This document shows, piece after piece, positions 23,235 through 33,869 of a stretch of DNA of 64,000 nucleotides. Source of the DNA: Macrotis lagotis (lineage: Eukaryota > Chordata > Mammalia > Peramelemorphia > Peramelidae). Position numbers and translations under genes: made by a program. The stretch covers positions 282,060,875 to 282,124,874 of the forward strand of contig NC_133658.1 of NCBI RefSeq assembly GCF_037893015.1, written 5' to 3'. A model generated the notes under the pieces. It was not told where the DNA came from, did not search any database, and worked only from the letters and a program-made list of their open reading frames with translations. Each line of letters opens with the position of its first letter. The first letter of the stretch is position 1.

Positions 23235-23625
23235 TTTATTCTCTATTTGCAATCTGCTCACAACAAGCTGATCTCATACTCCAAAAGAACATTCCTGACC
23301 CAGTAGTAGAAAGGGTAGAGGATAGGGGTGATTTGGTATGAAATGCTCCACCAAGTCAGGCCATTATGAGGCAGTCCCCACAACTTTGGTATTGAGACTA
23401 TGCAGGTCACTGTAGATCTGGACCATCCCAACAAAGACAATGAGTTTACTTGTGATGTATATCATGGAAATGGCAACACCCACCCTGCCATCAGTGGTAT
23501 CAAACTTGGTGAGAACAATGCCATCAATAAGCTGGGATGTTTGAACCACACTGAGGCCTCCCCAGCAAACATAACCAGGTTGGTTATGTTGACAAGAAGG
23601 AGATTAACCAGATTATACCAATATG
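23235..23625 (-). pseudogene. SRPRA: SRPRA (signal recognition particle receptor alpha) processed pseudogene, 3' piece
   Basis: The minus strand encodes LIDGIVLTKFDTTDGRVGVA, then ISMIYITSKLIVFVG, very close to the C-terminal GTPase (NG) domain of SRPRA (LIDGIVLTKFDTIDDKVGAA in human, as remembered). Upstream, NLVMFAGEAS corresponds to the human NLVLFVGEAL, but the roughly 20 residues normally between these blocks are missing and the frame changes. It is intronless across this region; the AATAAA at 23235-23240 on the minus strand may be the original poly-A signal. No A-tail is visible. The copy is 5' truncated, ends where a SINE begins, and cannot make a working receptor. Confidence 0.85.
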
Positions 23626-23629
23626 GACA

Positions 23630-23925
23630 GTGAGTGGCCCAGTGGTTAGAATGCTGGGCTTGGAATCAGGAAGACTCATCTTCATAAATTCAAATCTAGT
23701 CTCAGCCCTCATCTGAAAAATGAGCTTGAGCCATTCCAGTGGCAACCCATTCTAGAACCTTTGCCAAGAAAATCCTAAATAGGTTTCATAGATAAGGAAC
23801 TGAGGTAAATAAGATTAAATGACTTGCCCAGGGTCACACAGAGAGTGTGTCACATTTGAACCCAGGTCCTTCTGACTCCAGGCCTATTGCTCTATTCAAT
23901 GTGCCACCAAGCTGCCCACCATTAT
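23630..23925. repeat. MAR1-like CORE-SINE material, two fragments
   Basis: A sense head ('gagtggcccagtggttagaa') runs into a rearranged tail, then an antisense part ('gacttgcccagggtcacaca' to 'gtgccaccaagctgccc'). It looks like a foldback or two neighbouring old copies. Confidence 0.6.
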
Positions 23926-24046
23926 TATACCATATTGCGTTTCAAAAACTTGAGACTTGCCCATGGTTACTCAGTAGAAAATGGATTCATAGTTTACTAC
24001 TCTATCCACTGTGACCCTCCATACTGTTTAAGTCTGGGAGAAATTA

Positions 24047-24193
24047 TGCTTTTTCTTTGCAAGGCAGGGGGGATAAGTGACTTACCCAAGGTCCCACAGC
24101 TAGGTAATTATTAAGTGTCTAAGATCAAATTTGAACTCAGGTCCTCTTGACTCCAGGGCAGGTGCTCTATCCACTGTGCTACCTAGTTGCCCC
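24047..24193 (-). repeat. Young CORE-SINE antisense with target duplication
   Basis: A 17-base flanking repeat, 'aagtctgggagaaatta' at 24030-24046 and the same with one mismatch at 24194-24210. Confidence 0.88.
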
Positions 24194-24210
24194 AAGTCTA
24201 GGAGAAATTA

Positions 24211-25160
24211 AAACTATTTTTATCAGAAAGTGTGATTACATCTCACTCCAATAGATGAGAAACCAATTCAGGTATCATCCAGGGATACAGGGGAATAGAA
24301 TAGGATTTGTCACAAAGCTTTATTACCCAGCCTCTATTGAGCAACTACAATATTTAACTGAACGTTGAAGAAAATAATGATAAGGTGAAGAAAAGGACTG
24401 AGATAAATATTTAGGAAGGGGCAGGGCTTTTAAAAAAATATTCCATGGTTTTCAGTCCCCAGACCTTGTAAGAATGTTTCAGGGCCAAAGGTTTGCCCTT
24501 CCCCTCCAGTTCCCAGAGTGGGGCAGTGTGAAGTACTGAAAAAGTTGGGAAGGGGCTGCAAACAGGACCCAAGACTATGCCTTCCTGGGTCCCTCCTCCC
24601 AACCCCAGAATAGTACCCACTGGGGATTCAGAAGGGGTACTCTGATTAACATTCATGCAGTCCCATTCTTAGTTTAGTAGTCAGTCATCTCTTCCCTCCT
24701 GCCCCCAAGGATGAGATTTCCCCCTTTATAGTGGAAGTCTGGGCTGGGCTCATACTACTTTTGGTCCTGCCATTGAGAAAACCTGGGACTTGAGAGGGGA
24801 GGAAGGAGAGAGAAGTTGCTGCCCCCCACTAAAGTAACTGACTCTGCTTTTTGGCCAAAAAACAGTGGGCCAGGGTTCCTAATCTTCTACCAGCAACAAC
24901 AACTCTAGGCCTGGGCTGCAGCAGATCAAACTTGACATTTAACTAGGAGATGGTAATAGGGAGGATTAATGGAACTCCTATCTTAAATGGAAGTGACTGG
25001 ATAATCCTGCCCTATAAAAGTGATGATATATATGACAGTTATTGTAGTAAGGAACAGTCACAGGCAGTGGTGATGATCTCCTGTAATTTAAAGACAGTTT
25101 CAAAATCCCCCCCCCTTCCTGAAGAGAGGGGCAAAATTTAAGAACATTTCTACCTCTTGG
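24211..25160. other. Intergenic, mainly single-copy
   Basis: No gene seen. It includes the 40-base segment at 24913-24952 that recurs inside the L1 at 26524. A short C-run lies near 25108. Confidence 0.6.
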
Positions 25161-25166
25161 AAGGTT

Positions 25167-25400
25167 GAAAGGCAGCTTATGACTCAGTGGATAGAGTTGG
25201 ATCTGGAATCAGGAAAACATAAATTCAAATCCAGCCTCAGACACTTATTAGTTGTGTAACCCTGAGCAAGTCGTTTATTTAATCTGCCTCAGTTTCCTTT
25301 GTTCAACCTTAGACTTACCCTCTATTTGCCTCAGTTTCCTCAATGGGGATATTAACAACACTTCTCCAGATTGTTGTGAAGATGAAATGGGCTGTTTCTG
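25167..25400 (+). repeat. Old CORE-SINE (MAR1/MIR-like), sense
   Basis: Head 'ggcagcttatgactcagtgg', core 'attagttgtgtaaccctgag' and a 'cctcagtttcct' tail are recognisable but diverged. Confidence 0.7.
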
Positions 25401-25857
25401 AAAAGCAGCTGGCACATAGATCCTTTATAAATGAGCGTTCCTTTTCCTCTTTGAAATGGCAGTCTAGTTTTCCCATCTCAGAATGGGTTCTATTTTACAT
25501 CTCTCCATATAACCAAGGGTTTCTTATTCCGAAGGCTAGCTGAGATTTTATATGCTGAATGTACATGTCCAGGGATGAGCAGCATGAAGAAAAATCAAAA
25601 GTGAAGTATGACCACTCACTATCAATGTGATTGTACTTTACATTCAGCTTCCCTCTCTCCCTCCTCAAACCAAAATTTCAGTCAGATTTCTCTAGCCCCT
25701 GGTTCTCCATCTCTTCTTTCAGCCATTTTTTTATTTGTTTGCTTTTTAGAACTGTATTCCAAATTTATTACATTTTTTAAACATTTTCTCTTTTTTTAAA
25801 AAATTTAATTCTCTCTCCTTCCAGCCCTTACCCTACCCATTGAAAAGGAAAACAATG

Positions 25858-25998
25858 GGGGCAGCTAGGTGGCACAGTGGATAGAGCACCTGCCCTGGAG
25901 TCAGGAGTACCTGGGTTCAAATCTGACCTCAAACACTTAATAATTACATAGCCGTGTGGCCTTGGGCAAGCCACTTAACCCCATTGCCTTGAAAAAAA
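25858..25998 (+). repeat. Young CORE-SINE, sense, nested in L1
   Basis: The target repeat 'aaaaggaaaacaatg' occurs at 25843-25857 and 25999-26013 without mismatch. Confidence 0.9.
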
Positions 25999-26338
25999 AA
26001 AAGGAAAACAATGATATTATTTATACATGTGAAATCATGCAAAACATATTTCCATATTAGCCATGTTGCCAAAAAAGAGCAAATATACAAATATAGTGAG
26101 GAAATAACATTTCAATTTGCACTAAGATTTCATCAGTTCTCTCTCTGGAGGTGGATAGCATCTTTCATTATGAGGTCTTCAGAAATATCTTGGATCATGA
26201 TTTCTTTGGAATTGTCTTGGATCACTAAATTGCTGAGAATAGCTAAGTCATTCATAGTGGATCATCACACAATGTTGCTATTACCTTATTCTGCTCACTT
26301 CACTTTGCTTCAGTTCATATAAATCTTTCCAGGTTCTT

Positions 26339-27091
26339 TTTTTAATTTTTTTATTTAATTTTAATTTTTATTTTTATTAAAGATATTGTTTGAGTTTTAC
26401 AATTCCCCCCCATCTTGCTTCCCTTCCCTCACCCCCCCCCCACAGAAAGTACTCTGTCAGTCTTTACTTTGTTTCCATGTTGCACCTTGATCCAAACTGG
26501 GTGTGATGAGAGAGAAATCATAAGGGCTGCAGCAGATCAAACTTGACATTTAACTAGGAGATGTCTAAGGGGTGACAAGATCAGACAATAAGATATCTGT
26601 TTTTTTCTAAATTAAAGGGAATAGTCCTTGAACTTTGTTCAAACTCCACAGCTCCTTATCTGGATACAGCTGGCACTCTCCTTTGCAGACAGCCCAAAAT
26701 TGTTCCCGATTGTTGCACCGATGGAATGAGCAAGTCCTTCAAGGTTGAACATCACTCCCATGTTGCTGTTAGGGTGTACAGTGTTTTTCTGGTTCTGCTC
26801 ATCTCACTCAGCATCAGTTCATGCAAATCCCTCCAAGTTTCCCTGAATTCCCATCCCTCCTGGTTTCTAATAGAACAATATTGTTCCATGACATACATAT
26901 ACCACGGTTTGCTAAGCCATTCCCCAATTGAAGGACATTTACTTGATTTTCAATTCTTTGCCACCACAAACAGGGCTGCTATAAATATTTTTGTACAAGT
27001 AATGTTTTTACCCTTTTTTCATCATCTCTTCAGGGTATAGACCCAGTAGGGGTATTGCTGGGTCAAAGGGTATGCACATTTTTGTTGCCCT
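26339..27091 (-). mobile_element. Second-family L1, antisense, inserted in the older L1
   Basis: A 5'-truncated L1 of about 750 bases with a different 3' UTR ('ttgagttttacaattccccc', 'tttgtttccatgttgcacc') and an ORF2 C-terminal end read antisense ('cattccccaattgaagga'). The exact 15-base repeat 'tctttccaggttctt' lies at 26324-26338 and 27092-27106. Same-family copies lie at 46206 (antisense) and 33700 (sense). Confidence 0.9.
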
Positions 27092-27300
27092 TCTTTCCAG
27101 GTTCTTCTGAAATCCTCCTTCTTGTCCTTTCTTATAGAACAATAGTATTTCATTTCATTCATATATGACATTCATATAGCTATTCCCCAATTGATGGGCA
27201 TTCCCTTAATTTCCAAGCCTGCCATTTTGCTATAAATATTTTTGTCCTTTTCCTTTCCTTTGATCTCTTTGGTATACAGACCTAGTAGAGGTCTTCAAAT

Positions 27301-28150
27301 TTGATTTTTAACATGAATTCTGAATCCTGCTCCCTGAACTGTTTCCTCTCAGATCCATATTATCCTTCTGGGGTCTATCATCCCTGGAATAGAGAAATGT
27401 ACCTAAAAGGAAGGCCAGAGGGCATGCAGAGTTTGAGAGGGACTACCTTTGCACCAAAGGAAGAGGGAGGTAAAGATGTCTTGGGAACATAAAAGAAAGC
27501 CTTTTAATTGCATTTTCAATGTTTGGCTCTTTTGTGAGAAACTGAATTATTAAAAATTAAATGTATAGGATTTTGGTTGCTGTCATGCTTTATACTATGG
27601 CTGCTTAATGTCCACAAGGGTTTGGATGAAGTCCTCTGTTACTTGAGACATCCATGATTGGTACTTATAAGTTCCTGAATTTGGTCCAGGCTCAAGTCAG
27701 CCCCCAGGCTCTGTTGGCTGTCTCTGGGAACAAAACTATAAAAGGTGAATTTTTCTAAGCCACAGTTTTGTGAGGTATCACAAGGCCATTTGTTGACTTG
27801 GTGGGAACCTCTTATCTTGAAGTACAAGGGAAGTTGTGATCTAGTCACTTCAAATTCAGTCAAAAAGTCCCAATCCAGAAACAAGAAAGGGGAAATAAAT
27901 TTGCTGTGACCTTGTGGTGCCATCAGTTTCTGAAAAGGGAAATGAACCAAGCCTGGAGTGGTGTGCTTAGTGGAGGAGGAAAAGGAGGAAATATTGAACT
28001 TTCTGATTGCAGAAACTGGTGAAGCTTTTCTTATTGTCTAAGATAAGCTCCCACCCCACTATAAAGAAGGCCCTAAGTATGTCATTTCTCTTTTACAAAA
28101 AAAAAAAACAACAAATGCAGGTGTGGATCCTGGAACCCTACTTCCAAGGA
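27301..28150. other. Intergenic, no gene recognised
   Basis: An open frame of 103 codons on the minus strand (27639-27950) matches nothing I recognise. No splice or repeat structure explains it. Confidence 0.55.
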
Positions 28151-28154
28151 TCTT

Positions 28155-28396
28155 TGTTGTTCAGTCATGTCTGACTCTTCCTGACCCCATTTAGAGTTTT
28201 CTTTGCAAGGACACTAGAGTAGTTTGCTATTTCCTTCTCCAGATAATTTTACAGATGAGGAAACTGAGGCAAACAGGATTCAAGAGACTTGCCCAGGGTC
28301 ACACAACTATTAAGTGTCTGGGGTCAGATTTTGAAAGAGGATGTGTCTTCCTGACTCTTTGCTCAGCACTCTATCCTCTGCACTCCCCAGCTGCTA
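28155..28396 (-). repeat. MAR1-like SINE antisense, long-tail type
   Basis: It starts with 'gttgttcagtcatgtctgac' and 'cctgaccccatttagagt', then 'cagatgaggaaactgaggca' and the antisense core and head. Same form as the copies at 4296 and 63708. Confidence 0.8.
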
Positions 28397-28710
28397 AGCT
28401 ACTAGCACTCCCTTTGCTGGTTCAGAGAAGTGTCTTGTCTGTGATATTTCTGGGGCAGCTAAGTGTTCTTATTTCTTCTTCTAATACTTCCCTTTTCTGA
28501 TCAGATGGGATAGTCTGGAAACTGGGCTAATCTTTCTTTGGCTAATAAGGTTCTTCTAGCAATTCAAGGGAAAAATAAATATAGGCAGAAAATTTATCTT
28601 TGTTCTTTATTATTGTTTGAAAATTTTCCTTTGAAAATAGGAAAATAAAAGTCATAAAATCAGCATGAATTTTGTATGTATGCTTTATTTTCCAAAGAAA
28701 AGCCCAAATC

Positions 28711-28906
28711 ACTTCTTTTTTTTTAAGGATTTTTCAAGGCAAATGGGGGTTAAGTGGTTTGCCCAAGGCCACACAGCTAGGTAATTATTAAGTGTCTGAG
28801 GCAGGACTTGAACTCAGGTACTCCTGACTCCAGGGCCAGTGCTCTATGCAAGCCACTTAACCCCATTTGCCTTGAAAAAAAAACCCTAAAAACAAACCAA
28901 AAAAAG
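28711..28906. repeat. Foldback CORE-SINE: antisense copy joined to a sense tail
   Basis: The antisense part runs to 'gtgctctat' at about 28847 and then switches directly to 'gcaagccacttaacccca' and the sense A-rich tail. The two parts pair as arms of about 40 bases. Confidence 0.85.
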
Positions 28907-31900
28907 AGACAGTGGGTTGTAGGACCAGTAAGGACCCAGGAAGGACACTCAGAGCAGATCTGAATGTTGGAGAGGGGCTCATTTATTGGGACCCCATCAC
29001 TAGGATCATTTTTTCAAGTAGATGCTGGGCTTTTATGGGCTGTAGAGGTAATTCTCTGTGGCTACATATGAAACAGATTCCTGAGTTGGTTGGCAATCTC
29101 TTAGCTGAGTAAATGTGGAAGAGAAAGAGGTAGAAGAGAAAAGCAGAGATTTGTAGGTCACAATGGCCCCATGCCTTTTCAGTAAGGTGGCTTAGGTCTT
29201 TTGGAGATGTATGAATACAAATGGAGTAGAAAGGCTGCTCATCTTATTTTCTAGGTGGCAACTAGGTGGTGGTGTGAATAGAATTCAGGACCTAGAGAAT
29301 CTAAATCTGGCCTCAAATACTAACTGTGTGATCTTGTCAAGTCACTTAATTCTTTTTGCCTCGGTTTCCCCATTTGTAAAATGACAAACCACCCCAGTAT
29401 CTTTGCCAAGAGATGCTTACTAGTTATGTGACCCTGGACAGTCACTTAACCCTTTTTCTTAGTTTCCTCATCTGTACAAATGAGCTAGACAAAGCAATTT
29501 CAAATCACTGTTGTATCTTTGTAAGAAAACCCCAAATGGGGTCATGAAGAATTGAACAAGAGGGAACAACAACTAATCTATTTTCTCTCTTGGTACATAA
29601 TAGGCTCCATCTCTTCTTCTACTTTCTTGGTGTGATCCTGAGGATACCATCCTTATCTGCAGCAGAAATAGTAGAGGGAAATAAAACAATTTGACGTTCT
29701 GAGAAGTTAGAGACAGCACTGTTCAGGGTATCTATACTAAGACTTCAGGGTAAACTGGTATTTGGAGTTAGAGGCCCTGAGTTCAAATCCCAATTATGTC
29801 AGTTTCTGCCTAAGGTCAGATAAATTGTTTGATTTGTCTGTTGCACAGTTTCCTCACGGGTCCTTACACGAACTGTAAGGTTCCTTCTAGTTCTGTATCT
29901 GTGATCCTAAGTTGTAGAGGAAAGAAATCTGGACTAAAGAGTCAGTCATTATGCATCTGTTAAATACCAACTATATGCTATGTAAGTTATGAACTTAGAT
30001 CTCACTGGCCCCAGTGTAGATACATTGGGTGAGTTCCCCTATTACAAGGTAAGGTCCTTTACAGCTGAAGTCGTTTCATTGCATTTGTGTCCCCAGAACT
30101 TAACCCAGTGAGTTGTGAAACAAGGATAGTCCCTCCCTGTCTGCTTTATAAGATGTCAGATAATGAATGAGGTGCTTTGTAAATTATGCAATGCTATATA
30201 AATGTATGATATTATTATCATCAACTATTGCCAGCAAATGAGGTTTGTAAGACAGTGTAAGACAGGCTGCTTTTAAATTTCACCGGGCTACAGATAAACT
30301 TCACAGTGAAGATACAAATTGATCTTCTATGAAGCAGCCAAGGTAAGTCCCTTGGCAAAGCCCTTGTGAGTAGGGTTGGAGTTGGGTAGAGTTCACTAAA
30401 CCCTGGATAATTAACTACATGTAACCTAAAGGTTAATGGATGTGAGTAGGTTGAAGCAAATTACTTACCAATGAAGAATTATATACCAAAGGCCAAAGGC
30501 TAGAATGGCATCAAACAGCATCTTAGATCAGGAAAAGTCTCTGGTAGGAGGTGACATTTAAGCTGAAGTTTGAATGAAACTAGAGATTTTAAAGGGTGGA
30601 GGTAAAGAAGTATATTCCAAGAATGAGAGGCAGCAATTAAATCTATGCTTGAGGTTGGGCAAGTTCCTTTTCTTTCTAGGAGGTTCAGTTTCCCCACTGG
30701 CAAAATGAGATGGTGAGACTAGATGACCTCCAAAATGTCTTTCTTAATTCTGCCATTTTAGGAAGTGCAGGAAAGGGCTGCTGGATCCAAGGTCCACAGA
30801 GAAGGTGATGACTGAACAAAGCCCACAGGCTCTCTGTCCTTTGTTCTTTACACCATTTGTCTCTTACTGGAATGAGGCACAAGATGGAAATACAGTTATT
30901 CATTGCACATGATGACTTCTCCATCATGGTTTCAATATATTGAGGACTGGCAGAAGAAATTAATCAGGAATTTTTGGGGAGATTTGCAGAAGCTGCAGAC
31001 AACATACAAAGGCTAACAGATGACAGAAAAAATATAGAAACTCATAAATGCATAATATATATTTTATATATATAGTATTGTATAATATCAATATATTTTA
31101 TTTTTTAATACCAAGATAATTCAGACTTCTTCTAGTATGAAGTAAAGGACAAAAAATTTTATGTGGATTTTTCAGACTGCAAGAAATCAAGCCCCTAAGC
31201 CCCTCAATATGGAAAGGATAACTGGATGGAGAAAGGAAGAAGAGGGGAAAGATCAAAAGCTCAGAGCTCAGCCTGGCTAACAAAATCTTCAGTTCTAGTA
31301 GGTGACATGGGGCACTGAAAAAAACTTTGCTGGCTTACCATCTCTGCCCTTGGTCCCAAAGCTACTTGGGTCCTATGAGTCAAAGTGAGTTGGCAGTGCA
31401 ACATCATAGCCAAAAGAGCAAATCTGATTAACATTAATAAAAATCTAGTGTCCAGAACAAAGACGGCCAGAGCCCATTCTCTGCCATCATCAGACAGATG
31501 GACTGAATGTAGAGCGGTGTGTTCTATTTGAGTTGGCCCATTTTAGGAAGGTATCCTAGGCCCTAACAGCAGTTATGGGGGTGTAGAGGAGGTTCCATAA
31601 AAGAAATAGGCTGAACAACACTATATAAATAATAACTAGTATTGATCTAGGTTTAGCTTTAGCTTTGCAAAGTGATTTACAAATAGTGTCTCATTATTTT
31701 TCCCATTTTACAGATGAGAAAATTAAAGTCAAGTAACTTTCCCAGAGTTACATAGCTAGTAAGAATCTGAGGCCACATTTAAATTAAAGTATTACTATCT
31801 TCTGCATAACTTCCTTACCCTTATATAGAAGAGATGTTTTATTATTGTGCATTTTAACTAATACATGGGGAAGTTCAAGATGAGATCAAAAAACATGGGG

Positions 31901-32040
31901 AGTGTATGTGTTTGTAGCCAGGGAAGAGTTACAATGGAGGGGCAAAGAAAATTACTGGGTCTCCATTGTCTCAAGTACAATGATTTTTAGGCCATAAAAG
32001 GGATAAAAAGGATTGGGTCATTAAATGGTCCTTTAGAAAA
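28907..32040. other. Intergenic with old SINE pieces, no gene
   Basis: Old sense CORE-SINE copies occupy 29257-29575 (two partial cores in series, ending 'ccccaaatggggtcatgaag'). MIR-like antisense sequence lies near 31630-31790. The rest, such as 30240-31620, looks single-copy with no coding signal. Confidence 0.6.
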
Positions 32041-32049
32041 ATCACCCTT

Positions 32050-32449
32050 GGTGATCAGCTATGATGGACTTGCACATTTCAGCAGCACAATCAAAGACAG
32101 TTCTAAAGAACTTGTGATAGAAAATATCATCCAGATCCAGAGAAGGAACTGTGGAGTTTAAAGGTAGATCAAAGCTTCTATCTTCAATTTTTAAAACTGT
32201 CTTATGTATTATTCCTTTTTTTTGTCTCTGTTTTTTCCATTTGGATTTGGTTCTTTTTTTCACATGTTTAAAAAGGCTCTATGTTTAGCATAGTTATATA
32301 TGAACAGCTTATATTAGATTGCTTTCTGTCAGGGGAAGGGGCAAGAAGGCAGGGAGAGAGAAAAACATAAAATTCAAGACCCTGCAAAAAAAAAAAAATG
32401 ATTGTCGAAAACTACCATTGCATGTAGTTAAAAATAATGATTTTTTTTT
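32050..32449 (+). mobile_element. L1 3' end, sense, 5' truncated
   Basis: It includes 'catccagatccagagaagga' of the ORF2/3' UTR junction, the 'atattagattgctttctgtc' signature, and ends in A/T-rich tail. The flanks 'aaatcaccc' and 'aaatcaccg' look like a target duplication. Confidence 0.8.
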
Positions 32450-32462
32450 AAATCACCGTGGT

Positions 32463-32618
32463 GGGGCAGCTAGGTAGCGCAGTGGGGGCAGCTAGGTGGT
32501 GCAGTGGATAGAGCACAGGCCCTGGAGTCAGGAGGGCCTGAGTTCAAATTCGACCTCAGATACTTAAATTACCTAGCTGTGTGACCCCAGGCAAGTCACT
32601 TAATCCCAATGCCTTAAA
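32463..32618 (+). repeat. Young CORE-SINE, sense, duplicated 5' head
   Basis: Starts 'ggggcagctaggtagcgcag' and then starts again 'gggggcagctaggtggtgca' before continuing. It lies just 3' of the L1 above and is followed by 'aaatcaccctgg', which repeats the pre-insertion target. Confidence 0.9.
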
Positions 32619-33149
32619 AAATCACCCTGGTTTTCACCCACCTATCTCTGTCAGTCCTCCGTAATGATTCCTAATCAATGTGCAAGATGCCTATGTGAAA
32701 AGAGTTATATAGGAGACTTGATATATGACCTATATGACACTTAAAATACTATAGTAATGTAAGCAGTTTATAGGTTCTCATGTGAGGCCTTTCTTAGTCT
32801 ACAGAAGGCCAAGTATCTATTCAAGTCAAGTGTTCCTTTCAGAAATGTTCTGGCCCTTAGAATGGCCTTCCCTAAAAATTTCAATAAATCCATTGGCCAA
32901 CAAGTTTGCAAATACAATTTCACATGGCATCTCATTTAGGTTCTGAATTTTGATCAGTAAATGATGCAATATTCATGATAAAGAGGTTTAAGGCTTGTAC
33001 TGTATTTACAAATATTATCTCATTTTATCCCTATAAAAATCTTGAAAGTTAGGCTATTATGATCCCCCATTTTACAGGTGAGGAAACTGAGGCAGACCAG
33101 AGTTTAAGTGACTTACCCAGGGCTAATAAGTAACTAAGGTTACTTATTC

Positions 33150-33570
33150 CACCATTCACTGACTTTTCACAGTGGCTCTTCCAAACCTTTTGATCCTTAA
33201 GTCGTCCATTGTTCTTTCTCCCTCCACTCTACCAACTGAGAATCTTGCCTCAGATTTTAAAGAAAAAATTCCATTTGGTATGAGCTCCCTCTTCTGTCTT
33301 CTTCATCTCCTATTACTCAGATGCCTTCTGCCACTTTTTCCTCCTTCAAACCTGTTCAAGCCATCCCATCCCATCCCATCTGATTTCTTCCAACAGATCA
33401 AATTCTCTTGTCAACCCCACACTATCATTTATCTTCATTTTCTTCCTGTTTACTGGCTCATTTTCTTCTGTCTACAAATATGTCCATGTCTCTCCCATCC
33501 TGAAAAAATCCTTATTAGATTTTTCTATCCCTGTTAACTATAGTCCAATATCTTTTCTGTTCTTTGTAGC
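33150..33570 (+). mobile_element. L2 LINE fragment, sense
   Basis: Pyrimidine-rich sequence reading like the middle to 3' part of the L2 ORF2, with 'caagccatcccatcccatcc' and 'gtccatgtctctcccatcct'. Similar to the L2 copy at 55096. No open frame is left. Confidence 0.6.
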
Positions 33571-33612
33571 TCCATAGCATAAAATTCTATTAAGATTTTT
33601 GGGACATTCCCA

Positions 33613-33843
33613 AAGACTATTACCTTTAATTTTTTAAAAAAAGTTATCTTATTATGTAATTTTGCTATCTCTTAAAATTTTACTTTTTTCCTTAAGATAT
33701 ACTTTTTCTTTCAACACATTCAATTTTGATCAAGGTATATAGCATGGAAACAATGTAAAGACTATCAGATTGCCTTCTGGGGGGGGGGAGTGAGATAAGG
33801 GGGAAAATTTTTAAATTCAATAAAAATAAAAATTTAATAAAAA
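33613..33843 (+). mobile_element. L1 3' end of the second family, sense
   Basis: It carries 'agcatggaaacaatgtaaag', 'ctatcagattgccttctggg' and an A-rich end. Flanks 'aagatttttgggacattc' (about 33593-33610) and 'aagatttgagggacattc' (about 33843-33860) look like an aged target duplication. Confidence 0.75.
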
Positions 33844-33869
33844 AGATTTGAGGGACATTCTATATATAG

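Larger units (their letters stand above)
25750..27300 (-). mobile_element. Older L1 3' portion, antisense, split by a second L1 and a SINE
   Basis: The 3' UTR marks ('catatttccatattagccat', 'ctctctctggaggtggatag') run to 26323, stop at the nested L1, and resume at 27107 with 'tatagaacaatagtatttca' and 'attccccaattgatgggcat', antisense of the ORF2 C-terminal end. The outer limits are approximate. Confidence 0.8.
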
